Made by a program: the position numbers and the translations under genes. Below, piece by piece: positions 35,497 to 45,191 of a DNA stretch of 64,000 nt. The stretch is taken from NCBI RefSeq assembly GCF_003268635.1, contig NZ_CP029639.1:1003501-1067500 (forward strand), read 5' to 3'. Below the pieces are notes generated by a model that worked only from the letters and a program-made list of their open reading frames with translations, made no database searches and had not been told where the DNA came from. Source of the stretch: Paenibacillus sp. DCT19 (GTDB lineage: Bacteria; Bacillota; Bacilli; Paenibacillales; Paenibacillaceae). How positions within the stretch are numbered: the stretch's first letter is position 1; every line of letters starts with the position of its first letter.

Positions 35497-35843
35497 GATG
35501 CATCGTTAGTCATCACAAATAAAGACTTAAGATCACGTTATCTGGTTACAGATGGCGTGATTTTTTGCTGTTTTGTACAATATTCATGTGTTTATCTGCC
35601 TAAATAGAGCATATTTGAAGTTCAGAATAGCATACTGCCCGGATAAGCCAGCGTACGTAATGTGCTGATAAGGAAGGCTCCAAGGCGAATACCAAGACAT
35701 ATCATCTAATGATTATTCTCGTTACATTCCTTATTTGGTAGGATCAGGATACGTTCCAAGCAGAGGTGCACATCTGGGGAACCGTGAGGACAAGCGTAAG
35801 CTTATGCGCTTCCAATCCATATGAATAGAGGAGGACGTTTTCG
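35497..35843. other. Intergenic region before the pectate lyase gene
   Basis: It opens with a terminator (35531-35577). The remaining 266 bases must carry the pectate lyase promoter and leader. No catabolite-response palindrome or other known site was recognised with confidence. Confidence 0.4.
35531..35577 (+). terminator. Terminator after the radical SAM gene
   Basis: ATCACG...CGTGAT with an inner ATCTG/CAGAT stem, then six T. Confidence 0.85.
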
Positions 35844-36512
35844 ATGAAAAAATTGTTAACGGTGTTATTGTCGGTTGGTCTGGTCGCTTCCGTATTTGGT
35901 GCAATTCCTGCTTCTGCTGCTCCCGAGATTGTGAAGACAACCATCGTTGTAGAGAAGGGCAAGACGTATGATGGAAAAGGGAAAAGCGTCGCTGCCGATC
36001 CGAATACACTTGGTGATGGCAGTCAAAAAGAAAATCAAAAGCCTATCTTTCGCCTTGAGGCAGGCGCCACATTGAAGAACGTGGTCATTGAAGCGCCAGC
36101 AGCTGATGGCGTGCACTGTTATGGTAGCTGTAACATTGAGAATGTCACTTGGAAGGATGTTGGAGAGGATGCATTGACCTTGAAATCATCAGGAACGGTA
36201 AACATCACGGGCGGAGCAGCCTACAAAGCCTATGACAAAGTATTTCAGATGAATGCATCCGGAACCATTAACATCAAAAATTTCAGAGCAGATGATATTG
36301 GCAAGCTTGTTCGTCAAAATGGAGGCACCTCGTATGCTGTGACCATGAATGTAGATAATTCGAACATTTCCAATGTGAAGGATTCCATTTTGCGAACAGA
36401 CAGCGGCAGTACGAAGGGGAAAATTACGAACACCAGATATTCGAAGGTGCCTACATTGTTCAAAGGGTTCTCGTCAGGCAATACAAGTCAATCAGGGAAT
36501 ACGCAGTATTAA
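35844..36512 (+). CDS. Secreted pectate lyase, polysaccharide lyase family 3
   Basis: A 222-residue secreted enzyme that cleaves polygalacturonate by beta-elimination. A signal peptide of about 27 residues ends at 'PASAA'. The mature protein is a short parallel beta-helix of the PL3 family: '[29 protein letters not shown]' (in parts), 'VGEDALTLK' with the conserved Asp/Glu calcium ligands, and 'RQNGGTSY'. The two cysteines in 'HCYGSC' are typical. GAGGAGG precedes the ATG. It is a single gene with its own terminator. The activity fits a soil or plant-associated bacterium. Confidence 0.92.
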   Translation: MKKLLTVLLSVGLVASVFGAIPASAAPEIVKTTIVVEKGKTYDGKGKSVAADPNTLGDGSQKENQKPIFRLEAGATLKNVVIEAPAADGVHCYGSCNIENVTWKDVGEDALTLKSSGTVNITGGAAYKAYDKVFQMNASGTINIKNFRADDIGKLVRQNGGTSYAVTMNVDNSNISNVKDSILRTDSGSTKGKITNTRYSKVPTLFKGFSSGNTSQSGNTQY

Positions 36513-36526
36513 TGTAGCGAACAGAT

Positions 36527-36552
36527 AAAAGGCATCCTGTGGGATGCCTTTT
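36527..36552 (+). terminator. Terminator after the pectate lyase gene
   Basis: AAAAGGCATCC/GGATGCCTTTT hairpin, symmetric enough to serve both strands and the convergent surface-protein gene. Confidence 0.85.
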
Positions 36553-36604
36553 CCTATAGTTTCAGCTAGATGAGGTAGCATGCATGTCCATAAGGCTCCT
36601 ACTT

Positions 36605-37558
36605 CTACTTTTCATCCGGTGCGTTAACAAAGATACTTCCTTTGGATGGTACAGCCGCCCCTTCAGCTACCGAGCCGGCTTTGTTGGTGACCGTATAAGA
36701 GGTTTCCTCGGCCATGAGTGAGTACTGGAATGACACGATCGTTTTACCAGCTAATGAAGGGCGTGTTCCAGCTTCAGCATATGGCTTCGTTTTGACGAAG
36801 AATAGATCACCAAGAGTCCCGGAACCGTTACCTATGTTTGCTTGCCATTTGAGTAAGGCCTGACCGTTTTTAACCTCATAATAACTGATTAGATCGTTGT
36901 TTTTGTTAATGAAGAATCGATCTTTTTTTCCTTGTTCAAATATATAGGTTGTGGTGGAGTCCACATCACCACGCTCTTCACGTAGCTCCAGACGAGGTTG
37001 TCCCAACTTCGAGAAACGTGGTAGATGAATTGCAGCCTCGCGCGCAGCCACGAGATCGTTGCCGTTATATGCTTTAACGAGGGCAGTATCCGTTTGATAG
37101 ATGTAAGCTTCCTTCGCGGCCTGATTCCAACTAACCTGGGCGCCAAAGGCATCGCCAATGGCTCGGAGTGGGAGCATAGCTTTGCCATTGACCAGAATAG
37201 GAGCTGCTGTAAGTGTCGCTGTTTGACCATTTTTCGTTATCGTTTTGGTGTTAGGCGCAAGAATGTATTTGTCGCGATCGGTCTGGATGCTAATTTCTTT
37301 AGTTTTGTTGTTATAGCCGAATGTATAGTTGCCCAAGAATTGAAGTTCGGTCAGTGCTACATAGGTGACACCTTGCCGAATGACGACGTCATAGGAAGCT
37401 GGAATGTTATTAATGTACGCCGTGGGTTTGTGATTAGTAGCTGCTTCCACGACATGGGGGGACAGCAGAGCAGGTGCCGTACCTGCGGTGAGAATCGAGG
37501 CGGCAAGAATCATCTTCCATTTTTTCTGCTGCCAAGCTGAGTGAATTGTTTTCATCAT
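36605..37558 (-). CDS. Secreted protein with copper-amine-oxidase N-terminal domain
   Basis: A 317-residue exported protein. The signal peptide ends near 'VVEAATNH'. Residues about 45-155 form a Cu_amine_oxidN1-type domain ('AYINNIPASYDVVIRQGVTYVALTEL' in parts and 'LVNGKAMLPLRAIGDAFGAQVSWN'), a cell-wall-associated module common in Paenibacillus surface proteins and not itself an oxidase. The C-terminal half is an uncharacterised beta-rich region. ATG 37558 is chosen because AAGGAG lies seven bases upstream. No cell-wall sorting signal is seen. Confidence 0.85.
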   Translation of the reverse strand: MMKTIHSAWQQKKWKMILAASILTAGTAPALLSPHVVEAATNHKPTAYINNIPASYDVVIRQGVTYVALTELQFLGNYTFGYNNKTKEISIQTDRDKYILAPNTKTITKNGQTATLTAAPILVNGKAMLPLRAIGDAFGAQVSWNQAAKEAYIYQTDTALVKAYNGNDLVAAREAAIHLPRFSKLGQPRLELREERGDVDSTTTYIFEQGKKDRFFINKNNDLISYYEVKNGQALLKWQANIGNGSGTLGDLFFVKTKPYAEAGTRPSLAGKTIVSFQYSLMAEETSYTVTNKAGSVAEGAAVPSKGSIFVNAPDEK

Positions 37559-37726
37559 AATCAATCTCCTTTCTAGTTTACAGACGGCTGGATATCCCAA
37601 AAGTTTCATATTCTTGCAAATTACATTCTGTCATTAACCTAACGTATCTATAGCGAAACAATGCTCGCAGGTGGATTCAGACACTAGATTAGTAAGCGTA
37701 CCAAGGTAGTTTTAGTGAACATAGCA

Positions 37727-37755
37727 TTGCTACAATTACCCAGATAGTGTACATT
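37727..37755 (+). promoter_or_regulatory. Promoter upstream of the second TPP riboswitch
   Basis: TTGCTA, 17-base spacer, TACATT, with the aptamer starting about 20 bases downstream. Confidence 0.5.
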
Positions 37756-37775
37756 AGAGGCAATGAAATAAGTGA

Positions 37776-37862
37776 ACCGGGTGCTCAATGAAGTTGGGCT
37801 GAGAGGGTGGCCTTGTGCTGCTGACCGTATATCTGATCTGGGTAATGCCAGCGTAGAGAACA
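37776..37862 (+). ncRNA. TPP riboswitch (THI element) upstream of ykoE
   Basis: Shows CCGGGTGCTC, GGGCTGAGAG, GACCGTATATCTGATC and TGGGTAATGCCAGCG followed by TAGAGAA, the ordered core of the thiamine pyrophosphate aptamer. A U-rich hairpin lies 226 bases downstream, just ahead of ykoE, so the expression platform would be long. Confidence 0.9.
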
Positions 37863-38087
37863 TAGAATCACAGTGAACAAGACGTTGAAAAGCGTAATAA
37901 GTATCATTTCGAAGCCTAGTTATTTTGCAATCATCTATGGATGTACATATTGCGATCCTGTTTAAGAGGGTCACTGTAAACTTATGCAAAATATAATGAC
38001 GGATGTGAGTCCGATCACGTAATGAAATGCACTTATTATATTTTTGGTACATTGTCTACTGCTGATCACCATGACGATACGTAGGTC

Positions 38088-38116
38088 TGCCTGGAAACCG
38101 GGGAGGCTTTTTTTGT
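38088..38116 (+). terminator. Terminator before ykoE, likely riboswitch platform
   Basis: GCCTGGaaaCCGGGGAGGC followed by TTTTTTT. It is placed 43 bases before the ykoE start and would be the controlled terminator. Confidence 0.7.
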
Positions 38117-38158
38117 GTTCTACCAATCTAAACAACACGAAGGAAGGAAGTTGTTCAC

Positions 38159-38752
38159 ATGGGAAATGCAGTGCGTAGTAATAAGTTGAGGTTAACGGAT
38201 ATTTTAGTAACGATTGTGATTGCGGTTGTTTTTGGCGTGATCTACAAAATATGGGGGCCAACTTATGATCTAATGAAGCCTTTTGGCATTCATGCCGAGC
38301 AGATGATCTATGGCATGTGGTTTATGGCAGGAACCTTTGCCTTTGTTGTGATTCGCAAACCCGGTGTAGCCATATTAGCCGAGGTTGCCGCAGCAACGGT
38401 AAGTGCTTTTCTGGGAAGTGAATGGGGTATGTCTACGCTGGTCTATGGACTATTGCAGGGGCTAGGAGCCGAGGTCTTTTTTGCAGCGTTTCGCTATCGT
38501 CTTACAAACCTGTGGGTAACCTGCCTTGCAGCGGTAGGTGCAGCAGCGGCTTCGCTCATATTGGACTACCAGTATGGATACATCGATTCATTGTCGGCAT
38601 GGAATTATACCTTGTTTATCGCTTTCCGCTTCCTTGGAAGTATTATCATTGCAGGTGTGTTTGCTTATTATCTAGCCAAAGCGCTGGAGCTTACTGGGGT
38701 AACACGTTCGCTTCGACCTGTATCGAAACAGGATTACGAGGCGTTGGACTAA
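38159..38752 (+). CDS. ykoE: YkoE-like substrate-specific component of an HMP/thiamine ECF transporter
   Basis: A 197-residue membrane protein with six helices, the S component that binds thiamine or its HMP precursor. The segments 'RLTDILVTIVIAVVFGVIYKIWGP' (in parts), 'EVAAATVSAFLGSEWGMSTLVYGLLQGLGAE' (in parts) and 'YQYGYIDSLSAWNY' are characteristic of YkoE. Regulation by the TPP riboswitch upstream supports the assignment. GAAGGAAGG lies upstream of the ATG. It is the first of three genes. Confidence 0.92.
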   Translation: MGNAVRSNKLRLTDILVTIVIAVVFGVIYKIWGPTYDLMKPFGIHAEQMIYGMWFMAGTFAFVVIRKPGVAILAEVAAATVSAFLGSEWGMSTLVYGLLQGLGAEVFFAAFRYRLTNLWVTCLAAVGAAAASLILDYQYGYIDSLSAWNYTLFIAFRFLGSIIIAGVFAYYLAKALELTGVTRSLRPVSKQDYEALD

Positions 38753-40309
38753 ATGTATGAAGAAGAGCGCCCGCAGATTGTAGGAGTAACTAATCTAAGA
38801 TGCAAGTTTCCTGGAGAGCAGGCCTTGTTATTTCAAGGCTTGTCTCTATCTGTACGCCAGGGGGAAAAGGTACTATTGCTTGGACCGAGTGGTTCCGGCA
38901 AGTCAACGTTATTACAAATATTGAGTGGCATCATTCCGAATTCGGTAGAGATTCCGATGAAATGTGATGATATTCAGGTGCCGAAGCGAGCCGGGTTTGT
39001 TTTTCAAGACCCAGATACTCAGTTTTGCATGTCCTATACGGATGAAGAGATTGCGTTTGTGCTGGAGAACCGGAATATACCACGTGAACATATGCCTGAG
39101 CAGATTAGCCAATACCTGAACCAAGTGGGATTAAACTTCGAACGGAATCGTCAATTAATCCATTCGATGTCCCAGGGCATGAAGCAACGCCTAGCTATGG
39201 CCTCCATGCTTGCGATGCAACCTGATGTGCTGTTTCTAGACGAACCGACAGCATTACTTGATGAGGAAGGAACAGCGCAAGTGTGGGATACAGTGAAGCA
39301 GATTATGAAGAACAAAACGCTGATTATTGTGGAACACAAAATTAATGAGATTGTGGAATTAGTAGATCGAATCATCGTGCTGTCACCAGACGGAAAGATT
39401 GTCGCGGACGACTGTGCGGAGCATATTTTTGCGAACCATCGTGAAATGCTGCGAGATTATGGAATTTGGTATCCAGGTGTGTGGGATGAGCAAGAACAAG
39501 AACATGGGCAAAATCGGAAACAAGAGCAATGGTTGCATCGATCAAGTAATAGACTAGCATCAGAGGATCACCGAAAGGCATCTGATACTAGAACTGGCAA
39601 GACAGGCTCCCTAACTGATCCAGTGAAAGTGAGTACACTAGATGCTAAGCCTGCACTTGAATTACGGCAATTCACCGGGTGGCGAGGGAAAACGAAGTTT
39701 ATTGAGATTGAACAGGCACAGGTGTGGCATGGGGACTGGATCGCGGTCGTTGGAGCCAATGGTGCCGGCAAAAGCTCCTTGTTATTAGCCCTCATGAACA
39801 TATTGAAAACAACTGGTTATTATCGCGTAGAAGGGCAATTACCTGGGAAAACGGAGAAATTGGCTGATCATATTGCTTTTGTATTCCAGAATCCAGAATT
39901 TCAATTTGTTGCTCATTCCGTCAAGGATGAAGTGGAATTTTCGCTTCTGTATGGAACGCTCTCTGCGGAAGAGCGACATCAGCAGACGTACGCCATGCTG
40001 GAGCAATTTAACTTGCAGCATCTAACGGATCGACATCCTTATCAATTATCCATGGGACAGAAACGGCGGTTAAGTGTTGCTTCTGCCCTGGTACGCGAGC
40101 AACGTATTCTGTTGCTGGATGAACCGACATTTGGTCAGGATGCCCGCAATACATTCGCGATGCTGTCACAGCTGGAGCGTCTACGTTGCCAAGGAACGGC
40201 GATTATTATGGTCACACATGACCGGGAAATCGTAAAGAGGTATTGCACACATGTCTGGACGATTGATCAGGGGAGGTTAACGGATGCAGATCTCGTTTCC
40301 ACACCGTGA
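38753..40309 (+). CDS. ykoD: YkoD-like duplicated ATPase of the ECF transporter
   Basis: A 518-residue energy-coupling ATPase containing two fused ABC domains. Domain 1 has Walker A GPSGSGKST and Walker B VLFLDEPTALL; its signature position reads MSQGMKQR, lacking the usual LSGG. Domain 2 has GANGAGKSS, LSMGQKRR and ILLLDEPTFG. A polar linker of about 70 residues (about 245-315) separates them. It starts one base after the ykoE stop and overlaps ykoC. Confidence 0.93.
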   Translation: MYEEERPQIVGVTNLRCKFPGEQALLFQGLSLSVRQGEKVLLLGPSGSGKSTLLQILSGIIPNSVEIPMKCDDIQVPKRAGFVFQDPDTQFCMSYTDEEIAFVLENRNIPREHMPEQISQYLNQVGLNFERNRQLIHSMSQGMKQRLAMASMLAMQPDVLFLDEPTALLDEEGTAQVWDTVKQIMKNKTLIIVEHKINEIVELVDRIIVLSPDGKIVADDCAEHIFANHREMLRDYGIWYPGVWDEQEQEHGQNRKQEQWLHRSSNRLASEDHRKASDTRTGKTGSLTDPVKVSTLDAKPALELRQFTGWRGKTKFIEIEQAQVWHGDWIAVVGANGAGKSSLLLALMNILKTTGYYRVEGQLPGKTEKLADHIAFVFQNPEFQFVAHSVKDEVEFSLLYGTLSAEERHQQTYAMLEQFNLQHLTDRHPYQLSMGQKRRLSVASALVREQRILLLDEPTFGQDARNTFAMLSQLERLRCQGTAIIMVTHDREIVKRYCTHVWTIDQGRLTDADLVSTP

Positions 40310-41078
40310 AACCTGGCTCCATGCGGTCAACCCCGGTCTCAAAATGATTACTCTGACGCTGATGTTTATTATGGTCATTCTCATACACAATCTGAATATC
40401 ATGGCTAATGTAGCAATCGTTATGCTGCTATTATTATGCTGGTCAGGTCATCCGTGGTACAGGCTGTTTTTATACGCCTCGCCCTTTATTCTAGTGTTCA
40501 TCTCCACCTCTACCGGAATGATGATGTTTGGTAAGGGAGAAACCACTTGGTTCCGCTGGGGGCTTATTCATATTACAGAAGAAAGCTTTTATCGTGGGAT
40601 TCATTTGGGGTTCCGTTCTTTAAGCATGGCAGCAGCGGGTTTGTTGTTTGGTCTTACGACCAAGCCTGTTCGTTTGTTTTATTCATTAATGCAGCAATGG
40701 CGTTTACCAGCCAAGTATGCGTATAGCTTTCTTTCGGCGATGCGTATGATGCCAATACTGCTGGATGAATTTCAGACGTTACGCTATGCGATTCGTATTC
40801 GAGGTACGAAGCAGCGTAGTTCTCGCTGGAACCTATATGGCACGTTGAAACGGTACGCGATTCCTCTACTTGCTCAGAGCATAAGGCGCGCGCAACGAAT
40901 GGCGATTGCGATGGAGGCAAAAGGGTTCACAGAAGGGCAAAGTCGCACCTATTATGTGCAGGTTGGTTACTCGCGTGCTGATCTATGGTTCACATTGTAT
41001 TATGTCATCATGTTATCCATCGCCTTTGCCTTGGGAATCCTGTACCCTTACCATCCTAATCTGGTGGACGTCAGATAG
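40284..41078 (+). CDS. ykoC: YkoC-like transmembrane (T) component of the ECF transporter
   Basis: A 264-residue membrane protein of the CbiQ/EcfT family. Helices at the N-terminus, then two cytoplasmic coupling motifs: 'RMMPILLDEFQTLRYAIRIRGT' (in parts) and 'RAQRMAIAMEAKGF', the Ala-Arg-Gly type motifs that grip the ATPases. It overlaps the end of ykoD and has GGGGAGG upstream. With YkoE and YkoD it completes an importer for thiamine precursor. Confidence 0.92.
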   Translation: MQISFPHRETWLHAVNPGLKMITLTLMFIMVILIHNLNIMANVAIVMLLLLCWSGHPWYRLFLYASPFILVFISTSTGMMMFGKGETTWFRWGLIHITEESFYRGIHLGFRSLSMAAAGLLFGLTTKPVRLFYSLMQQWRLPAKYAYSFLSAMRMMPILLDEFQTLRYAIRIRGTKQRSSRWNLYGTLKRYAIPLLAQSIRRAQRMAIAMEAKGFTEGQSRTYYVQVGYSRADLWFTLYYVIMLSIAFALGILYPYHPNLVDVR

Positions 41079-41194
41079 TACGAGAACACGAGAATGCAAG
41101 TGAGCAGGGAAATTAAATTTGATTCAATGGGTAACTTTTCTTTGTTCAAAACGTCTTTAATGGAAATAACTTCTATTTGAGTGGAGTGAACATC

Positions 41195-43468
41195 GTGAAG
41201 ATTGGGCCAAACGGAGTAAAAGCAAGGTATCCATGGGTTACAGTAATGGGGGTATCCCTCATGCTCGTTACAGGCTGTGGGTTACTGGATAATCGCACGG
41301 ATGTTGGAGGAGAACCAAGCTCAATTACAGTAACGCAAGCTAAGCCTACCCAAGTTAATTATAAACAGGGAGAAGCCGTGACGGTTGTGCCCAATACACC
41401 TTTGTTCATCCAGAGAGTAGAGCGCCGTGAAGATCTGGACAGCGTGAAGTTACAATCGTACACGACCCACATGGAGAAATGGAAGGTACGATCTGCAGAA
41501 GGGGAATGGATTAAGATTCAGGATGAGAATCGGGGAACGGTGTGGTTCCCGGCGTGGTATGCATCGAAAGAGAGTCGTAGTATTGAAGCGGTCACTCCAC
41601 AGACTTTCAAACTGCATTCAGGCCGTAAATTATATTTATCTCCAGAGAGCAAAACAAGCTGGCCAATCGGTGCTGAAGAAGCATTTCTAATAAAAAAATG
41701 GAATGGATGGTATGGTGTCTCAATAACGCCGCGCAACTGGACGAAGAATAGTTTGGAGTACCTTCCGCCACTGCTCTGGGTTAAGGCAGAGGATATTGAC
41801 CAGCATGAACATATAAAGGATGGTTGGCTCCAGCAGAATTCGGCGTTGACCACTACAGCGATCAGACATCTAACCTTTCTAAAGTTCAATAAGGCAGCAA
41901 CTTCCAAGCAGGTGAAGCAGTGGCTTGGTGAACCGGATTGGAAAGAGCATTCAAGCAATCTCTCCGATACATACCAGAAGATGAGTATTGGCGAGACTTG
42001 GCGGTATGAACGAAAGGATAGTCAGTTTCTTGTTACCTTTACCCAGGCCGGCAAGATCGCTCGAACAGAGTGGCGTATTTTACAGAATGGACAGACTTAC
42101 AGTTGGGATAAGTATTATTTTAGTACCGGTGAAGAGTATGAATACACGAACAAGACAGACGCCAAAGTTCTGCCAGCGACGCTGCCATGGAAGCCGATCT
42201 GGACGAACCAGGGCGGAATTAATTATACCTTCCTTCAAGCGGCGAATGAGGATGTGCTTTTAATGGAAGGTGACGATGGTGGATTAAGTGGTAACCATTA
42301 CGAAAGTTCAATGTATGCTCTGGATCGACATTCTGGAGAGAAGCTATGGGAGGTCAATGCCGGTTATGGTATACAGCAGGCTCAGATGGATATTGAACGT
42401 GAGCATGTTACCATATTTACAGATTATGATCCGGATAAGAAAAGCTACAATGATCGTGTCCGTCATCTCCGACTGAATGATGGTAAGGTGATGTGGGGTT
42501 TCGATCCTAAACAGGGATATGAAGTGAACTATATAACGGCAGCGAAAAATGTGGTCGTTGTGGATAGTCGTCTGAGCGAAACTTCCAATGGTGGGCATCT
42601 ATCCGTACTTCATAGTAAGAATGGCAAGATATTGTGGACACGTAAGCTTAACAAGGACTACCAATTGTTGAACCAGCGTGCAGAAGATCCATATGTGCTG
42701 TATTGGGATAAAGGGAAACTGACGGCTGCTGATCCGTTAACAGGACGTGTCGTTTGGAATATCGTAGCTAAGAAGTCTACGGTAGATCACCCAGAGAACA
42801 ATCCGTATTTTGATGGTATATATCGTATAGATCCGTTTCAGAGTGCCAAGCCTGAACGCTGGATGCTGCTTGCAGATCAGTGGACGCTGGTCGATTTGAA
42901 TACAGGCAAGAAGCAGGAATATTTTGCAGCGAAACACGAACAACAGATCGAGGTATTAAACGATGGGATGGTATTGATTCGTGAAAATAAAAAAGGGAGT
43001 CAGTACGGTGAATACGAAGATTTCACAACAACACTCTATGATCCACAGCGTGGACAGAAGCGTTGGAGTGTGAACGCTAAGATTGAACGTGGCCTTGTAG
43101 ACAATGAACAAGTATACGTGATTATGAATGGCTCTCCTGCTGCACTGGATTATAAGACGGGGAAATTACGCTGGAGCGTTAAGGAGACATTAGGAGCGGT
43201 GCGGCACCCTATCAATCAGGGAAGTTACACGCTCATTGATGATCAGTTACTGCTGCCTATGGGGGCAGATTTGCTCGTCTTCAACGCGCAAAACGGAGAA
43301 CTGATAGGCAGGGTGAATGATGTTGTTACAGGCCAGCCAGAGCATAGAGATCGACAGGCCAAGAACGGAGCGATAAATCGTATTGGAGATGAAGTCTATA
43401 TCGGCTCATCCAATGGGCGATTCAGTTTATTTAAATCACAAGACTTATTAACAGAGGTTGTTCAATAA
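41195..43468 (+). CDS. Lipoprotein with SH3-like and PQQ-type beta-propeller regions
   Basis: A 757-residue secreted lipoprotein. Lipobox VTGC at about residue 29. Residues about 60-210 contain two SH3-like repeats ('WKVRSAEGEWIKIQDENRGTVWFP' in parts); a short hinge domain follows, then from about 345 to the end a PQQ-like propeller with repeated 'ALDRHSGEKLWEVN', 'VLHSKNGKILWTRK', 'AADPLTGRVVWNI' and 'ALDYKTGKLRWSV'. No enzymatic residues are evident; such propellers often mediate protein contacts. GTG 41195 has GGAG eight bases upstream. It is monocistronic. Confidence 0.8.
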   Translation: MKIGPNGVKARYPWVTVMGVSLMLVTGCGLLDNRTDVGGEPSSITVTQAKPTQVNYKQGEAVTVVPNTPLFIQRVERREDLDSVKLQSYTTHMEKWKVRSAEGEWIKIQDENRGTVWFPAWYASKESRSIEAVTPQTFKLHSGRKLYLSPESKTSWPIGAEEAFLIKKWNGWYGVSITPRNWTKNSLEYLPPLLWVKAEDIDQHEHIKDGWLQQNSALTTTAIRHLTFLKFNKAATSKQVKQWLGEPDWKEHSSNLSDTYQKMSIGETWRYERKDSQFLVTFTQAGKIARTEWRILQNGQTYSWDKYYFSTGEEYEYTNKTDAKVLPATLPWKPIWTNQGGINYTFLQAANEDVLLMEGDDGGLSGNHYESSMYALDRHSGEKLWEVNAGYGIQQAQMDIEREHVTIFTDYDPDKKSYNDRVRHLRLNDGKVMWGFDPKQGYEVNYITAAKNVVVVDSRLSETSNGGHLSVLHSKNGKILWTRKLNKDYQLLNQRAEDPYVLYWDKGKLTAADPLTGRVVWNIVAKKSTVDHPENNPYFDGIYRIDPFQSAKPERWMLLADQWTLVDLNTGKKQEYFAAKHEQQIEVLNDGMVLIRENKKGSQYGEYEDFTTTLYDPQRGQKRWSVNAKIERGLVDNEQVYVIMNGSPAALDYKTGKLRWSVKETLGAVRHPINQGSYTLIDDQLLLPMGADLLVFNAQNGELIGRVNDVVTGQPEHRDRQAKNGAINRIGDEVYIGSSNGRFSLFKSQDLLTEVVQ

Positions 43469-43553
43469 CCATCTCTTATGAACTCTCATTAATAGGAATA
43501 GCCTTAAGGGTTGTCTCACAGTTCATGTTGATTTATTATAAATAAACAGGATT

Positions 43554-43589
43554 GCTCGCGCTCCGGTTATCGGCTGTGCGGGCTTTCTT
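43554..43589 (+). terminator. Terminator before the metN-like gene
   Basis: Eight-bp outer stem (two G-T pairs) with inner CCG/CGG and a TTTCTT tail. Confidence 0.65.
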
Positions 43590-43637
43590 CATGTGTTCGC
43601 GAAGAACCATGCACGATTAATCGCGGGAGGAATCTCC

Positions 43638-44468
43638 ATGATTTCATTATACGGAGTAAGCAAACGTTATTACGAGCGGGGCGAACGTGCAGATCAGGGG
43701 TTCGAGGCGTTAAGCTCTGTCTCGCTTGAGATAGGACAAGGCAAGATCCATGGCATTATCGGTGCCAGTGGTGCGGGCAAATCTACGCTGCTAAGGCTGC
43801 TTAATGGGCTGGAGAAACCGGATGAAGGCGATGTACTTGTGAATGGGCAGAATCTTACGGGGATGAGCGAACAACATCTTCGTCAAGCTCGTCAATCCAT
43901 CGGGATGATCTTTCAGCATTTTAATCTGGTTAGCAATCGCTCCGTGATTGGTAATGTCTGTATGCCTTTGGAGCTGGCAGGTGGGTCATCCCGTACTGAG
44001 CGGACTGCTCGGGGCATGGAGGTCTTGAGATTTGTCGGCCTTGAGGATAAAGCGAAGCAGTATCCTGCACAGTTAAGCGGCGGTCAGAAGCAACGTGTGG
44101 CGATTGCCAGAGCGCTTGCTAGTCGTCCCAGTGTCCTGCTCTGCGATGAGCCTACATCCTCACTCGACCCGCAGACCACGAATGGAATTCTGGATGTACT
44201 TCGTCATGTGAACCAGACACTAGGTGTGACGATTGTTGTGGTTACCCATGAGATGGAGGTTGCACGCAGGCTCTGCCATCAAATATCGGTGATGAGAGAA
44301 GGGCGTATCATCAGAACATTATCTGAAGCAGAGGTCGACAGCATTCCAGAACCTCAGCCCGACATGCTGACATCATTATTGTTGTATGATGAGGCGGAGA
44401 GTAAGCCAGAGTGGACTGGCTCAGTCTCAGGTCACACGGAACAAGGGGGACGTAAGCATGATACCTGA
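43638..44468 (+). CDS. metN: Methionine-type ABC importer ATPase (MetN-like, no NIL domain)
   Basis: A 276-residue ATPase. Walker A GASGAGKST, signature LSGGQKQR, Walker B VLLCDEPTSSLD and switch His in 'VVTHEMEVARRLC', all as in MetN. Usual MetN proteins are about 340 residues, with a C-terminal NIL/ACT-like domain that senses methionine; here the protein ends about 30 residues after 'PDMLTSLLLYDEAES', so that domain is absent. ATG 43638 has GGGAGGA upstream. It overlaps metI. No S-box or T-box leader precedes it. The methionine specificity is a family-based inference. Confidence 0.85.
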   Translation: MISLYGVSKRYYERGERADQGFEALSSVSLEIGQGKIHGIIGASGAGKSTLLRLLNGLEKPDEGDVLVNGQNLTGMSEQHLRQARQSIGMIFQHFNLVSNRSVIGNVCMPLELAGGSSRTERTARGMEVLRFVGLEDKAKQYPAQLSGGQKQRVAIARALASRPSVLLCDEPTSSLDPQTTNGILDVLRHVNQTLGVTIVVVTHEMEVARRLCHQISVMREGRIIRTLSEAEVDSIPEPQPDMLTSLLLYDEAESKPEWTGSVSGHTEQGGRKHDT

Positions 44469-45126
44469 ATCCGTGATCAAATATCAGGATGAGATATGGC
44501 AAGCGATCGGAGATACCTTTGTCATGGTCGGCATCTCCATTGGGGCAGCTGTTCTGATCGGGTTGCCTCTGGGAACGTTGCTGTATTTGTTCAGAAGGGG
44601 TCAGCGATACGAAAATAAACCGTTGTTTACGATTCTCGGAAGCCTGGTTAATATTATTCGTTCGTTTCCTTTCCTGCTGCTCGTTGTATTCATGATTCCG
44701 TTCACACGGATTGTGGTGGGCACGTCTATCGGTACACTTGCGGCATCTGTTCCACTATCGGTCATTGCCATTGCTTATTACGCTAGGCTCGTTGAACAGG
44801 CGTTGCTCGATGTACCCAAAGGCGTCGTGGAAGCTGCAACATCGATGGGAGCATCAACCATACAACTTGTCGTGAAATTCCTTTATGTGGAGGCGCGATC
44901 AAGTCTTGTATTGGGTCTTACGACGGCGACCATCAGTTTTATCTCCTACTCCACAGTGATGGGTATCGTTGGAGGCGGCGGTGTTGGTGATTTTGCGATT
45001 AGGTATGGTTACCAGCGGTACGAAACGGATATTATGGTATTTACGATTATCATTATGATTATCTTGGTACAGACGATTCAATATGCAGGCAGCAGGTTAT
45101 CACGCTGGCTTGATCGTCGATCTTGA
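44458..45126 (+). CDS. metI: Methionine-type ABC importer permease (MetI-like)
   Basis: A 222-residue permease with five helices and the MetI EAA-like loop 'VVEAATSMGASTIQLV'. The hallmark 'IIRSFPFLLLVVFMIPFTR' (in parts) is present. ATG 44458 lies within the end of metN, with GGGGGACG upstream; a longer upstream frame is antisense-free but covered by metN. Confidence 0.9.
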   Translation: MIPESVIKYQDEIWQAIGDTFVMVGISIGAAVLIGLPLGTLLYLFRRGQRYENKPLFTILGSLVNIIRSFPFLLLVVFMIPFTRIVVGTSIGTLAASVPLSVIAIAYYARLVEQALLDVPKGVVEAATSMGASTIQLVVKFLYVEARSSLVLGLTTATISFISYSTVMGIVGGGGVGDFAIRYGYQRYETDIMVFTIIIMIILVQTIQYAGSRLSRWLDRRS

Positions 45127-45191
45127 GCGTATAATGAGGTCGAAATGAACATGTCACACACAGACTACATAATGAAGGGGTTAATGATGAA

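Noticed and set aside
43441..43470. AGAGGTTGTTCAATAACC at the end of the PQQ-like gene, similar to the MITE left end.
   Set aside because: It codes for the protein C-terminus, diverges after ten bases and has no matching right end.
43469..43637. S-box or T-box leader before metN.
   Set aside because: The 169-base gap contains only a terminator for the preceding gene and lacks the conserved cores of either RNA.
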